A stretch of 64,000 nucleotides of DNA from CALKAL01 sp051846895 (GCA_051846895.1 JBPYCQ010000001.1:1-64000); one strand, 5' to 3'. Counted from the stretch's first letter, positions 15,208 through 25,053 are shown. Numbers and translations: made by a program. Notes: generated by a model from the letters alone, not told the origin.

Positions 15208-17895
15208 TTAGCGAGTGTATGAAATCCAGTTTTTTGCATCATTAAATAATTGATCTGTTTTACAGTATTTAATCGGTACTTCAGGTATTGAATTTATAAT
15301 TTCAGTACCGTAGCTTTTTGTCATTATTCTTTTATCAAGAACGACTAACATCCCTCGATCATTTTCATTACGTATGAGTCGACCAAATGCTTGTCGAAAA
15401 CGTAAAATAGCTTGCGGAAGTGATAAGTTGTAAAATACACTTTCTTTTCTTTCTTTCATTAACCTTGCCTTTGCTCTAAATAATGGATCATTTGGTGAGT
15501 CAAATGGAAGCCTTGTCATTATGACAGTCTTTAACTGTCGGTCATTCAAGTCAAATCCTTCCCAAAAAGAATTCGTCCCAAGCAAAACAGCATGTTCATA
15601 ATTCACAAACATCTTCTTTAGTTTCTCTCTACTGCCGGAAGTTACACCTTGTGTGAGTAAAATCATCTCAGAATGTTTATCTTTTTCTTTTAATGCTTCG
15701 TGAACATATTTCAGCATTTCATACGACGTTAAAAGGACAAATATTTTTTTGCTTAATTTAGTGTAAGTGTCATAAATAAATGAAGCCACATGTTCTGCGT
15801 AGCTTTGAACATTTAATTTAGTTACATCCGGAAAATCTTCTGGTATAAAGATTTGTGCTTGCTTTTTATAGTCATATGTTGAAGGTAAAATCACACATTT
15901 TGTTCCAGTTTCTTCCAAACCTAATGCATTTATAAATGACTGAAAAGAATTATTTGTTTGAATCGTCCCACTCGTGAAAATAATCGATTCATAAGAAGAT
16001 AAAAACTTCTCTTTTAATGTGTCATTAAATTCGATAGGTTCAACGTGTAAATTAACAGCATTTTTTGCTCCATACTGGTCAATTTCTATAGTTCTGACTA
16101 GTTCATTTCTTTCATCAAAAAACTTTTCTAGACGTTCTTTATATTCATTTAAATCTTTTATGAATTGATATAATAACCCTTTTTTCCATTCATCTTTAAG
16201 CTTTATTTTCCCCATTTCAGCAATCATATATTTTAAAGATAATAGTAAGTCATTTAAATGATCTAATATTTCACCATTCAATAAAAGTTTTAAATAATGT
16301 TGATCAATCGTTATTTGGATTTTTCCCGTTTCTGATAAGTTGTCTTCTTCAGTATGCAAAAACAAAACAGCTTGATAGATAGATCGGTGAAATAAATCAG
16401 CCATATTTTTCAAATCTTCAATCGATACGTGATTAAAAAGTTTATTAATATCATTTAATAAATGTACAAAAGTCACATAGTCTAAGTCATATGATAATTG
16501 TTTTCTAGCCACCTCTTCAAAACGATGAGCCTCATCTACGATTAAATATTGATATGATGGAACTCTATTTAATGAATTGAAAATATTCGATAACAAATAG
16601 GCATGGTTAACAATTATTATGTTCGCTTCCTTAGCCCGTTCCAAAGCTAAATTAAAATATGATGTGCGTATATCTTCTTGATGTGTGTCATAGCCCGATA
16701 TATACATCCAAATGTCTTCACCATTTGACGGTAATTGTATTTCATCATAATCGCCAGTCTCTGTTTCAGTTAACCATACTATTATGATAGCTAAAGATAA
16801 TACGATATCATAATTATGGTCTTGAAAGTTATCCATAAACTGCCGTAGTTTTCCTAAATGAATATAATGAGAAGGGCTTTTTAATAAAACAACATCCACT
16901 TGAGTTTTTAACCATTTCTCAATAAGTGCCCGATCGTTATTCATTAATTGATGTTGAAGTTGAATCGTATTTGTGCTAATTATAGATTTTTTATTATATT
17001 TAAACGCTTGGTAAACAGAAGGTAATAAATAAGCAATAGTTTTACCAATTCCTGTTCCAGCTTCAATAATAATTTTCTCTTTTTGATTAATTGTTGAGTG
17101 CACATGCTCTGCCATATGAATTTGTTCTTGTCTTAGTTCAACATCCATCTCTGCATAAAAACGTTGTAAAAATTGTGAAAAAGATTCATCGATTATGATT
17201 GATTCACTGTCTTTTGAATTTACATGGCTTAATTTCCTAACTGAGAAACCATGTTGACTAATTAAATCAAATCGCTGTTTATAACGGTTACGTTGTTCTT
17301 CAATCAATAGCGGATATATAATTGAGAAATCACTTTGCAAATCATACATAAGTGGTTCCAATTGTTTCAATGTTTCATATGGTAAAGTTTCTATTTTTTC
17401 TAAAATCTTAATGAATAATTGTGCTGTAACATAAGCATCTGATAAAGCACGATGCGGACTCAAATGTTCAATATTTAAGTGTGCTGTAATATCAGATAAT
17501 TTATATCCATCTGCTTTTGGAAAGAAAATTCTAGCCAATTCAACAGTATCAATCGTTGGACAAAAAATAGGGCCGAACCCTTCTTTATTTAACGCATTGT
17601 TTAAAAATTCGTAATCGAATTGTACATGATGGGCAACAAATAAACAATCATCAAAGTACGGTAAGATGTTTGGAACAATTTCTTTAAATGTTGGGGCATC
17701 TTTTACCGCTTCATCATCAATACCTGTTAATTTCTTTATAAAGGCTGGAATTTTTTGTTTCGGTTTTACTTTTGAAGAGTATTCTGTAATAATTTTGCGG
17801 TTTTCGATGACGACAATACCTATCTCTATTATTTCGTTACCGTATTTAGGTGAATGTCCTGTCGTTTCTAGATCAACTACTACGAATCGTTCCAA
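15208..17895 (-). CDS. dinG: DinG-family helicase/exonuclease
   Basis: This 895-aa protein carries an N-terminal DEDDh 3'-5' exonuclease domain (VVDLETTG at about 4-11, HHVQFDYEF near 84, and the HRALSDA motif near 145). A superfamily 2 DinG/XPD-type helicase follows, with Walker A AGTGIGKT near 279 and DEAH near 460. The iron-sulphur cysteines of E. coli DinG are not evident, as in other Firmicute DinG, which act as exonucleases. The start is TTG at 17895: it has AGAGGTG just upstream and gives the usual N-terminus. The upstream extension in the same frame overlaps the panD terminator. Confidence 0.93.
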   Translation of the reverse strand: MERFVVVDLETTGHSPKYGNEIIEIGIVVIENRKIITEYSSKVKPKQKIPAFIKKLTGIDDEAVKDAPTFKEIVPNILPYFDDCLFVAHHVQFDYEFLNNALNKEGFGPIFCPTIDTVELARIFFPKADGYKLSDITAHLNIEHLSPHRALSDAYVTAQLFIKILEKIETLPYETLKQLEPLMYDLQSDFSIIYPLLIEEQRNRYKQRFDLISQHGFSVRKLSHVNSKDSESIIIDESFSQFLQRFYAEMDVELRQEQIHMAEHVHSTINQKEKIIIEAGTGIGKTIAYLLPSVYQAFKYNKKSIISTNTIQLQHQLMNNDRALIEKWLKTQVDVVLLKSPSHYIHLGKLRQFMDNFQDHNYDIVLSLAIIIVWLTETETGDYDEIQLPSNGEDIWMYISGYDTHQEDIRTSYFNLALERAKEANIIIVNHAYLLSNIFNSLNRVPSYQYLIVDEAHRFEEVARKQLSYDLDYVTFVHLLNDINKLFNHVSIEDLKNMADLFHRSIYQAVLFLHTEEDNLSETGKIQITIDQHYLKLLLNGEILDHLNDLLLSLKYMIAEMGKIKLKDEWKKGLLYQFIKDLNEYKERLEKFFDERNELVRTIEIDQYGAKNAVNLHVEPIEFNDTLKEKFLSSYESIIFTSGTIQTNNSFQSFINALGLEETGTKCVILPSTYDYKKQAQIFIPEDFPDVTKLNVQSYAEHVASFIYDTYTKLSKKIFVLLTSYEMLKYVHEALKEKDKHSEMILLTQGVTSGSREKLKKMFVNYEHAVLLGTNSFWEGFDLNDRQLKTVIMTRLPFDSPNDPLFRAKARLMKERKESVFYNLSLPQAILRFRQAFGRLIRNENDRGMLVVLDKRIMTKSYGTEIINSIPEVPIKYCKTDQLFNDAKNWISYTR

Positions 17896-17925
17896 TGTTA
17901 CACCTCTTTTCAAAAAACACCTATA

Positions 17926-17952
17926 AAAAAGAACTCCCAATAGAGGGAGTTA
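17926..17952 (-). terminator. Terminator of the pan operon
   Basis: On the minus strand AACTCCC, a short TCTATT loop and GGGAGTT are followed by CTTTTTT. The stem overlaps the panD stop codon. It closes the long ypjD-to-panD unit and separates it from dinG. Confidence 0.9.
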
Positions 17953-18333
17953 CATTGCAGTCATTGGTGTCTCTTCAACTATTATTCGTTCAATACCGTT
18001 ATGTTCATCCATAATCGCTATTTTAGGTTGATGATTGATTATTTCCTCATCAGATAGCATCGCATATGAAATGACAATAATAATATCACCTTTTTGAACA
18101 CGTCTAGCAGCTGCACCATTTAAACAAAAGACTCCACTATTTCGTTCACCAGCTATGACATATGTTTCAAAACGTTCTCCATTATTATTATTAACGATTT
18201 GAACTTTCTCATGAGGTAATATTCCTACTTTTTCTAATATATTTGCATCGATAGTGATACTACCAACGTAATTTAAATTAGCTTCCGTTACCGTTGCACG
18301 GTGAATTTTTGCATTCATCATCGTACGGAACAT
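17950..18333 (-). CDS. panD: Aspartate 1-decarboxylase precursor
   Basis: This 127-aa pyruvoyl enzyme makes beta-alanine from aspartate for pantothenate synthesis. Self-cleavage occurs between G24 and S25 in the NYVGSITID motif and generates the pyruvoyl group. Lys9 and Tyr residues typical of the active site are in place. Its ATG overlaps the panC stop (TAATG). As the last gene of panB-panC-panD it is followed immediately by a strong terminator. Confidence 0.97.
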   Translation of the reverse strand: MFRTMMNAKIHRATVTEANLNYVGSITIDANILEKVGILPHEKVQIVNNNNGERFETYVIAGERNSGVFCLNGAAARRVQKGDIIIVISYAMLSDEEIINHQPKIAIMDEHNGIERIIVEETPMTAM

Positions 18334-19211
18334 TATGAATCACTCCCATATTTTAACTGGCCACTATTCTGTAAAATAATATTATCAATTAATCTTGCTT
18401 TTTTATATTGAATAGCAACCGCAATTATTATATCATGATTTTCATTAATGTCATCACTTAATTGCGGGAAATTTAAACAATCCACATAATCAATTTCACC
18501 AGTAATATGTTGGGACAAATAATGAGTTACTTCGTGAATCACATCAGTTCTCCGCCAATGATTATTGTTTTTAATAAGATTTTTCCCTTTTAATAGTGAC
18601 TGATAAATATGTTTTGCCTCTTCTCTTTCTTGTGGCAATAAATTAACATTGCGACTACTCAACGCTAGACCATCACTTTCACGTACTGTAACAACAGGAA
18701 CTAATTCAATATTATAATTAAAATCTTTTATTAATGCATCTACTACTGCAACTTGTTGTGCATCTTTTAATCCAAAATACGTTTTATTTGGATGGATGAT
18801 ATTGAATAGTTTAGTTAAAACCGTAACGACTCCTTCAAAATGTCCTGGTCTTGATTTTCCACATAATACATCCGTACGATTAACTACATCCATTTTAATT
18901 GATAATGGTTTCGGATACATTTCATTTTGTGTTGGATAAAAAATATAATCGACACCATCATTTTGTAATATTTTCTCATCACGTTCAAAATCACGGGGAT
19001 AACTTTCTAAATCCGTACTTTGATTGAACTGTAATGGATTAACAAAAATACTAACGATGACAATATCGTTCTGCTTCCTTGCTTCTTGGATTAACCGACG
19101 ATGACCGTCATGTAAATAACCCATAGTAGGTACAAAACCAATTGTTTTTTGTTCTTTATTTAGTAGTTCTCTTTCTGCAATCATTTCCTTGATCGTTCTT
19201 ACAATTTTCAT
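18333..19211 (-). CDS. panC: Pantothenate synthetase
   Basis: This 292-aa enzyme condenses pantoate with beta-alanine using ATP. The nucleotide-binding PTMGYLHDGH motif (about 28-37) carries the HxGH-like HDGH, and the KMSKS-like region is at ALSSRN near residue 184. It also has the SIFVNPLQF pantoate-site segment. The start is ATG at 19211, whose A is shared with the panB TGA stop; GGGGG lies 6 bases upstream. A GTG one codon earlier is less likely. Translational coupling with panB and panD is clear. Confidence 0.96.
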   Translation of the reverse strand: MKIVRTIKEMIAERELLNKEQKTIGFVPTMGYLHDGHRRLIQEARKQNDIVIVSIFVNPLQFNQSTDLESYPRDFERDEKILQNDGVDYIFYPTQNEMYPKPLSIKMDVVNRTDVLCGKSRPGHFEGVVTVLTKLFNIIHPNKTYFGLKDAQQVAVVDALIKDFNYNIELVPVVTVRESDGLALSSRNVNLLPQEREEAKHIYQSLLKGKNLIKNNNHWRRTDVIHEVTHYLSQHITGEIDYVDCLNFPQLSDDINENHDIIIAVAIQYKKARLIDNIILQNSGQLKYGSDS

Positions 19212-20047
19212 CACGATCCCCCGTATAATCCTCTTAATGCTTCTTCATTGATTGAGTATGTATATTCTTCAGATGGAAATTGCCCTTGTTTAACCTCATT
19301 AATATAATCTTTAAGCGCTTGCTCACCTACTTCATTAAAATTCGCATAAGGTTTGACGAACTTCGCTAATCTGTCTACACCATATTGTAACAAATCATGA
19401 TAAACTAGCACTTGGCCGTCACATAATTTCCCAGCTCCAATTCCAATAGTTGGAATATTAATTTGGTCTGTTATAATTCCGGCTAGCTTTTCAGGGACAC
19501 ATTCTAACACTAACGCAATTGCTCCTGCTTCTTCAACAGCTTTTGCATCTTTTAATAAACGTTTTGCATCCTCATCTGTTTTTCCTTGGACGCGGTAGCC
19601 ACCTAAAACATTAACAGATTGTGGAGTTAGACCGATATGTGCTACAACAGGTATACCGGCTTGAGTTAAAAGTTTAATTGTATCTGTAACTTCCTCTCCA
19701 CCTTCAAGTTTAATTGCTTCAGCGCCCGTTTCCTGAAATAATCTTTTGGCGTTTTTTAAAGTATCCTCATTCGAAATATGAAATGTCATAAATGGCATAT
19801 CAACCGCTGTAAATGTATTAGGTGCCCCTCTTTTTACAGCTTTACCATGATGAATCATATCTTCTAGTGTCACTGGTATTGTTGAATCATACCCTAAAAC
19901 GACCATACCGAGACTATCACCGACTAAGATCATATCAACTCCTGTGGCTTCACTCATCTTTGCTGATGGATAGTCATATGCTGTGACCATAACAATCTTT
20001 TCTTTCTCTCTTTTCATCCTTTCAAACGTTCTTCTCGTTTTCATCAT
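19211..20047 (-). CDS. panB: 3-methyl-2-oxobutanoate hydroxymethyltransferase
   Basis: The 278-aa enzyme adds a hydroxymethyl group from methylene-tetrahydrofolate to ketoisovalerate, the first step of pantothenate synthesis. The family signature MILVGDSLGMVVLGYDST (about 40-57) holds the magnesium-binding Asp. The catalytic Glu lies in the LEGGEEV-to-IGLTPQS region. Two ATG codons stand together at the start, with GAGGAGG upstream; the second (20044) has more typical spacing. It overlaps panC by one base. Confidence 0.96.
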   Translation of the reverse strand: MMKTRRTFERMKREKEKIVMVTAYDYPSAKMSEATGVDMILVGDSLGMVVLGYDSTIPVTLEDMIHHGKAVKRGAPNTFTAVDMPFMTFHISNEDTLKNAKRLFQETGAEAIKLEGGEEVTDTIKLLTQAGIPVVAHIGLTPQSVNVLGGYRVQGKTDEDAKRLLKDAKAVEEAGAIALVLECVPEKLAGIITDQINIPTIGIGAGKLCDGQVLVYHDLLQYGVDRLAKFVKPYANFNEVGEQALKDYINEVKQGQFPSEEYTYSINEEALRGLYGGS

Positions 20048-20057
20048 TCATTCCTCC

Positions 20058-21029
20058 TCACCATAAAATTTCAGCCGAATATAAAATATGTTTCTTTTGA
20101 TTCTCATCTTGGACTACTAGTGCTCCGTCCTCGTGGATTCCAATGATTTGTGCTTTCCAAGTTTTATTAGTTTGGACATCGACCCATTCGTTAATTTTGT
20201 AAGCATTCGTTTCCCACAACTCTTTAATGGACTGAAATCCTTTATTCAAATAAATTTCATACATGTTCTCTAGGTGCACAAATAAATCTTTATAAAGTTT
20301 ATTCATATTATGAATGACTTTTGTTTGTAAATAAAGCGAAGTAGCTTTATTTTTGACTATTTCGTGAAAATCATGAATATCATGTCTTACATTTAAACCG
20401 ATTCCAAGTAAAATATATTGAATCGTATCTTGTTCTGCCTGCATTTCCGTTAATATTCCAGCAAGCTTTTTTCCATTTATGAAAATATCATTAGGCCATT
20501 TAATTTTAACGTCTAAGCCAAGCTCCTCCAAGAACTTTGCTAGAGCAACTGCTGCAACCAATGTTAATTGTGGGGCTTGTTTTGGCTCCAATTGAGTAGG
20601 TCTTAATATGACACTAAACCATAGACCATATCCGGATTTAGATTCCCATGGTCTTCTCAACCGCCCTCTACCATTAGTTTGTTCATTAGCCATTACAACT
20701 GTACCATGTGGATAATCCTTTTGAGCAAGCTCATGACCTACGATTTGTGTTGAATCTACTTGTTCATAGAATTCTATCTGCCTCCCGAGCCATTTCGTAT
20801 CCAGTCCCCATTGAATGGCTCGTTTTGATAATTGTGTCGGTGTCGATAAAATACGATAACCTTTATTAGTCACACCTTCAATGATATAACCCTCTTTTTT
20901 CAACTCGTTCATATGTTTCCATATCGCTGATCGTGTAATATTTAGTTGATTTGAAAGTTCTTGACCCGAAGTATATGTCCCCTTGTTGCTTGAAAGTAAT
21001 TCAATTAATTTTTGCCGTGTATCTCCCAT
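20058..21029 (-). CDS. birA: Biotin operon repressor / biotin-protein ligase
   Basis: The 323-aa protein joins an N-terminal helix-turn-helix (about 18-42) to a biotin-[acetyl-CoA-carboxylase] ligase domain. The GRGRLRRPW motif at 120-128 binds biotinyl-AMP and KWPNDIF follows near 180. A small C-terminal SH3-like domain completes it. With the DNA-binding domain it should both biotinylate carboxylases and repress biotin genes, as in B. subtilis. The 5' end overlaps cca by 25 bases. The Shine-Dalgarno is weak (GGTGAAGAA). Confidence 0.95.
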   Translation of the reverse strand: MGDTRQKLIELLSSNKGTYTSGQELSNQLNITRSAIWKHMNELKKEGYIIEGVTNKGYRILSTPTQLSKRAIQWGLDTKWLGRQIEFYEQVDSTQIVGHELAQKDYPHGTVVMANEQTNGRGRLRRPWESKSGYGLWFSVILRPTQLEPKQAPQLTLVAAVALAKFLEELGLDVKIKWPNDIFINGKKLAGILTEMQAEQDTIQYILLGIGLNVRHDIHDFHEIVKNKATSLYLQTKVIHNMNKLYKDLFVHLENMYEIYLNKGFQSIKELWETNAYKINEWVDVQTNKTWKAQIIGIHEDGALVVQDENQKKHILYSAEILW

Positions 21030-22210
21030 TTCTTCACCATACTTTCAATTGTTCCATAATCATTTTTAAGTTTGTTTTCGACAACTTGTTTTTCAATACG
21101 ATTGATTATTTGACCAATCCATTCTCCACGTTTTTTATGTGGAAACCACTGAATCAGATCATTTCCAGTAACAGCTAATTCACTCCGTTTTTTAATTGGC
21201 AGATGTTGATACTGATTAAGCAATGATTGATAACTCTCTTTTTGAACATCTAACAATGTTATTAATTCGTAAAAATGGCTTAACCATTCTTTTTTCGTTT
21301 CATAAATCAAATAATTTGTCATTCCGTGATTGGCGTAACTTAAATATATATTTGATAAGTGCTGTGCGCCCTTTTTTATTTCATTAGACAATTTATAAGC
21401 TTTCGCCCAATCTTTTAATGAAATAGTTGGTTCAAGAAGATGTAATAAAGCGAATAGTACAGAAGGATTGTTTATCGGTCGTACTATTTTATTAGTCAGT
21501 TTTTTAATGATTTGATGATTGTCTTTAAAAATAGGTAATGATAAGTACACTTTTGTATTTAAAAATAAGGAGATTGTTAAATTGATATACTTCCCTTTAA
21601 ATAGTTTAATTAATTCCTCTGTCAATCTTTCCATAGATATTTTTTCTAATAAATGATGATTCGATTGAAGTGCTGAAATAACTTCGTCGTCCAAAGAAAA
21701 ACCTAATTGACTAGTAAAACGAAGTCCTCTTAACATTCTTAATGGGTCTTCATAAAAACGATCTATACTAGCTCCAACTGTTTTTATTAGTTTATTTTCT
21801 AAGTCTTGTCGTCCATTAAATGGATCAATGATGTTCCCACTCAAATCCATCGCCATAGCGTTGATCGTAAAATCACGCCGGCTTAAATCTAACGTAATAT
21901 CATCCACAAACTCGACATTACTTGGGTGACGGAAGTCTTCATATTCATCTTCAATACGATATGTAGTCACTTCAAAGCTTTGATTATTTTCTAAAACTAA
22001 TATAGTTCCATGTTCAATCCCAACTGGTACCGTATGAGGAAATATTTTTTGCACATCTTCAGGTTTGGCGTTTGTTGCAATGTCTACATCTTTAATATCA
22101 AGATTAAGAAGAAAATCTCTCACAGATCCACCAACAAAATAACATTCAAATCCATGTTCGATTAATGTATTCATAACTGTTTTCGCTTGAAGAAAACGTT
22201 CATGTAACAT
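21005..22210 (-). CDS. cca: CCA-adding tRNA nucleotidyltransferase
   Basis: This 401-aa class II nucleotidyltransferase adds or repairs the 3' CCA of tRNAs without a template. GGSVRD at 27-32 and the metal-binding DVD at 41-43 form the catalytic site. The RRDFTINAMA motif near 110 and the nucleotide-selecting region with EDPLRMLRGLRF near 145-156 follow. The start at 22210 has AAAGGTGG about 8 bases upstream; a GTG 21 bases earlier overlaps bshA and lacks a site. It sits between bshA and birA in the long biosynthetic operon. Confidence 0.95.
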   Translation of the reverse strand: MLHERFLQAKTVMNTLIEHGFECYFVGGSVRDFLLNLDIKDVDIATNAKPEDVQKIFPHTVPVGIEHGTILVLENNQSFEVTTYRIEDEYEDFRHPSNVEFVDDITLDLSRRDFTINAMAMDLSGNIIDPFNGRQDLENKLIKTVGASIDRFYEDPLRMLRGLRFTSQLGFSLDDEVISALQSNHHLLEKISMERLTEELIKLFKGKYINLTISLFLNTKVYLSLPIFKDNHQIIKKLTNKIVRPINNPSVLFALLHLLEPTISLKDWAKAYKLSNEIKKGAQHLSNIYLSYANHGMTNYLIYETKKEWLSHFYELITLLDVQKESYQSLLNQYQHLPIKKRSELAVTGNDLIQWFPHKKRGEWIGQIINRIEKQVVENKLKNDYGTIESMVKKWEIHGKN

Positions 22211-22223
22211 AATTGTTCCACCT

Positions 22224-23354
22224 TTATTCACTCAACACTCTCATATAAAGATCTTCATATTGTTTAACAATTTTATTTGCATGAAATTTATTAAAAGCGT
22301 TTGCTTTTGCATTGGTTGAGAAAGTCTGCCAAAGCTGATCGTTTTGTAAAACTTGTAATGCTTTGGCTGATATTTGTTCTATATTACCAACCTCACAAAT
22401 AAATCCATCTTCATTATTTACGATGACCTCAGGAATCCCTCCAGTATTTGTACCGATACAAGGAATTCCACTAATCATCGCTTCGAGTAAAACGAGACCG
22501 AAGCTTTCTTTATCAGACAAAAGTAACTTCAAATGACTAATAGCTAACAAGTCATGAATATTATCTTGTCTTCCTAAGAAGATCACTCGATCTTGTAGGT
22601 TAAAGGAATGGACTAATTCATATACGTTTTTATATTCTGGTCCATCACCAACTAACAGAAGTTTAGCATCTATTCTCTCATTTACCTTTTTAAAAACTTT
22701 TACAACATCTTCAACACGCTTTACTTTTCGAAAGTTTGAAATATGTATTAAAACTTTTTCGTTAGGTTTAATATTTAATTGCTCTTTTAATCTTTCTGAT
22801 TGAAGACCATTTGTGCTGACAGGATCAATAAAATTATAGATGACGTCAATTGGTCGGACGGTATTAAATACCTGGATTGTCTGATCTCTTAAACTGTTCG
22901 AGACGGCTGTAACCGCATCTGACTCATCAATCGCATAACGAATCATTTGATTTAAACTATCATCAATTCCTAATATCGTTATATCCGTACCATGTAATGT
23001 TGTGACTATTTTCACATCTTTTCGTGCCATATGCTTTGCAAAAATTGAACAGATTGCGTGCGGAATAGCATAATGTGCATGAATTAAATCTAGATTTTCT
23101 CGATTAATAACTTCTGTAATTTTATTTGCTAATGATAAATCATATGGTGGGTGTTTAAATACTGGATAATTTACAACATCCACTTCATGAAAATAAATGT
23201 TTGGATACAATTTCTTTAGCCTAAAAGGCATCGTTGTAGATATAAAATGAACGTCATAATTTTTCTCTGCAAGTTGGATCCCCAATTCGGTAGCAACCAC
23301 TCCTGAGCCACCAAGTGTTGGATAACAAACAATTCCTATTTTTTTAGTCATCAT
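22224..23354 (-). CDS. bshA: GlcNAc-malate synthase, bacillithiol pathway
   Basis: The 376-aa GT-B fold family 4 glycosyltransferase joins GlcNAc from UDP-GlcNAc to L-malate, the first step of bacillithiol synthesis. The N-terminus has the typical GIVCYPTLGGSGVVATELG-type loop, and the C-terminal domain has the ESFGLVLLEAM sugar-nucleotide motif. It follows mgsA with an 11-base overlap. The B. subtilis gene between them, bshB1 (deacetylase), is absent. Two adjacent ATG codons form the start, and the second has better spacing from GGGAGG. Confidence 0.94.
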   Translation of the reverse strand: MMTKKIGIVCYPTLGGSGVVATELGIQLAEKNYDVHFISTTMPFRLKKLYPNIYFHEVDVVNYPVFKHPPYDLSLANKITEVINRENLDLIHAHYAIPHAICSIFAKHMARKDVKIVTTLHGTDITILGIDDSLNQMIRYAIDESDAVTAVSNSLRDQTIQVFNTVRPIDVIYNFIDPVSTNGLQSERLKEQLNIKPNEKVLIHISNFRKVKRVEDVVKVFKKVNERIDAKLLLVGDGPEYKNVYELVHSFNLQDRVIFLGRQDNIHDLLAISHLKLLLSDKESFGLVLLEAMISGIPCIGTNTGGIPEVIVNNEDGFICEVGNIEQISAKALQVLQNDQLWQTFSTNAKANAFNKFHANKIVKQYEDLYMRVLSE

Positions 23355-23760
23355 TTCCCTCCCTCTCAGCTTGAATAAGGCGCCAATTTAACCAACCATT
23401 TTTTAATCCTCGAATAAACACTTCTGCAGAAGCCTCATTTGTTGCAAGCGGTATTTGGTATACATCACAAAGTCTAAGTAATGCTGATACATCTGGTTCA
23501 TGTGGTTGAGCAGTTAATGGATCACGAAAGAAAATGACCATATCTAAATCGTTATTTGCAATTTTTGCACCAATTTGTTGGTCACCACCTAGAGGACCAG
23601 ATTGAAAACGATGAATATTTAAGTTAGTTTCATCCATAAGTAACTTACCAGTTGTTCCAGTTGCATAAAGTTGATGTTCTGAAAAGATATTTTCGTATGC
23701 TATGACAAAATTAATTAATGCTGTTTTTTTCTTATCATGAGCGATGAGAGCTATTTTCAT
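23344..23760 (-). CDS. mgsA: Methylglyoxal synthase
   Basis: This 138-aa enzyme converts dihydroxyacetone phosphate to methylglyoxal and phosphate, an overflow bypass of lower glycolysis. The phosphate-binding and catalytic segment GPLGGDQQIGA (about 58-68) carries the essential Asp, and FRDPLTAQPHEPD follows near 80-92. The start at 23760 matches the family's MKIALIAHD; an in-frame GTG three codons upstream is too close to the GGAGGAG site. The overlap with bshA suggests coupled translation. Bacillithiol detoxifies methylglyoxal, so the pairing makes physiological sense. Confidence 0.96.
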   Translation of the reverse strand: MKIALIAHDKKKTALINFVIAYENIFSEHQLYATGTTGKLLMDETNLNIHRFQSGPLGGDQQIGAKIANNDLDMVIFFRDPLTAQPHEPDVSALLRLCDVYQIPLATNEASAEVFIRGLKNGWLNWRLIQAEREGNDD

Positions 23761-23768
23761 TAAATACA

Positions 23769-24575
23769 CTACTCCTCCATTAAATTTTCTAAACCATAAA
23801 CGTATTCATCCATTTGCATCACCTGCTCAATGGCAAATTTCACACCACTCATAAATGATTTGCGTTCTGTTGAATTATGTGTAATCGTCAAAGTTTGTCC
23901 ATCTTGACCAAAAATAACTTCTTGCTGTGCGACGTAACCAGGAAGTCTAACACTATGAATACGAAAACCGTCGTAATTAGCTCCTCTAGCACAAGGGATT
24001 GTTTCTGTTTCGTCTTGATGCCCTTGTTGAAAAGATTGCCTAACCTCTTTAATCAACTGTGCAGTCTTTATAGCTGTTCCTGATGGCGCATCTAGTTTTT
24101 CATCGTGATGTTTCTCTATAATTTCAACATGAGAGAAAAATTTTGCGGCCATTTGTGAAAAACGCATCATTAAAACAGCACCTATAGCAAAATTAGGTGC
24201 AATAACAACACCTGTTTTTTGTTTTTCACTTAAAGTTTTTATTTCTTTTAATTGAGTCTCTGAAAAACCTGATGTTCCGACAACCGGTCTAACATGATGT
24301 AATAATGCCAATTTTGTATGTTTAAATCCAGATTCTGGGTTTGTTAAGTCGACTAGAACATCTGCATTCAATCGTTCAAAAGCTTCTTCAGCGACCGTAA
24401 ATATTGGTGCGTCAATTGATGGAAGCCCTTCGATATCTTTGACAGATTTCCCTTGATTTGTACGATCAATGCATCCAACTAAGTTAAAATGATGATTGTC
24501 ATGAATCATTTTTAATGCTTCCTTACCCATTTTACCTCTAGGTCCAGCTAATAATATGTTTATGGTCTCTGTCAT
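23769..24575 (-). CDS. dapB: 4-hydroxy-tetrahydrodipicolinate reductase
   Basis: The 268-aa NAD(P)H-dependent reductase acts in the diaminopimelate/lysine pathway, which feeds both cell wall cross-links and spore dipicolinate. The nucleotide-binding GPRGKMGKEA motif is at about 11-20. The catalytic signature EKHHDEKLDAPSGTA (about 154-168) holds the His and Lys residues. Its ATG overlaps the ypjD stop by four bases. Length and motifs are normal. Confidence 0.96.
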   Translation of the reverse strand: MTETINILLAGPRGKMGKEALKMIHDNHHFNLVGCIDRTNQGKSVKDIEGLPSIDAPIFTVAEEAFERLNADVLVDLTNPESGFKHTKLALLHHVRPVVGTSGFSETQLKEIKTLSEKQKTGVVIAPNFAIGAVLMMRFSQMAAKFFSHVEIIEKHHDEKLDAPSGTAIKTAQLIKEVRQSFQQGHQDETETIPCARGANYDGFRIHSVRLPGYVAQQEVIFGQDGQTLTITHNSTERKSFMSGVKFAIEQVMQMDEYVYGLENLMEE

Positions 24576-24916
24576 GATTCATTCTCTCCATTCTTTTTCG
24601 TCCAACGATTTTGATCTCTTACTTCAAATTTAGACATGCTCATATCAAATGCTTCATAAAGATCAATATTTAATGAATTAGCAAATGTTATTAATACAAA
24701 TAATACATCGCCTAATTCTTCTTCAATTAATTTTGGGGCTTCTGTTACTTTCTTTGGCTTTTCACCATAATGATGATTAATTTCTCTTGCAAGTTCACCT
24801 ATTTCCTCGGTTAAACGTGCCATCATAGCTAGAGGTGAAAAATACCCTTCCTCAAATTGGCTAATAAAATCATCTACTCGTTTTTGCATGTGTTTAGTTG
24901 TTTGGTTGTTGTTCAT
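24572..24916 (-). CDS. ypjD: MazG-like nucleotide pyrophosphohydrolase
   Basis: This 114-aa all-alpha NTP pyrophosphatase has the metal-binding signature EEIGEL near 40-45 and EEELGDVLF near 68-76. Such proteins hydrolyse aberrant or excess (d)NTPs to monophosphates. It corresponds to B. subtilis YpjD, also directly upstream of dapB. It opens the long minus-strand operon and faces ypjC across a divergent promoter region. Start ATG 24916 has TAGGTG about 7 bases upstream. Confidence 0.92.
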   Translation of the reverse strand: MNNNQTTKHMQKRVDDFISQFEEGYFSPLAMMARLTEEIGELAREINHHYGEKPKKVTEAPKLIEEELGDVLFVLITFANSLNIDLYEAFDMSMSKFEVRDQNRWTKKNGENES

Positions 24917-24990
24917 CTATTACACCTACTTTTTTATCTAGTTTAATGTTAGCTAAATTCAATCTATTTGACAAATCTTTGACGCCTTAG

Positions 24991-25020
24991 TTGAACGTTG
25001 TATAGCATATAGTCTATAAT
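24991..25020 (+). promoter_or_regulatory. Sigma-A promoter candidate for ypjC
   Basis: TTGAAC (24991-24996) and a perfect TATAAT (25015-25020) lie 18 bases apart, about 33 bases before the ypjC start codon. Confidence 0.6.
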
Positions 25021-25053
25021 GTTTGAGGTAACATCATGATTAGGAGGTGTCCT

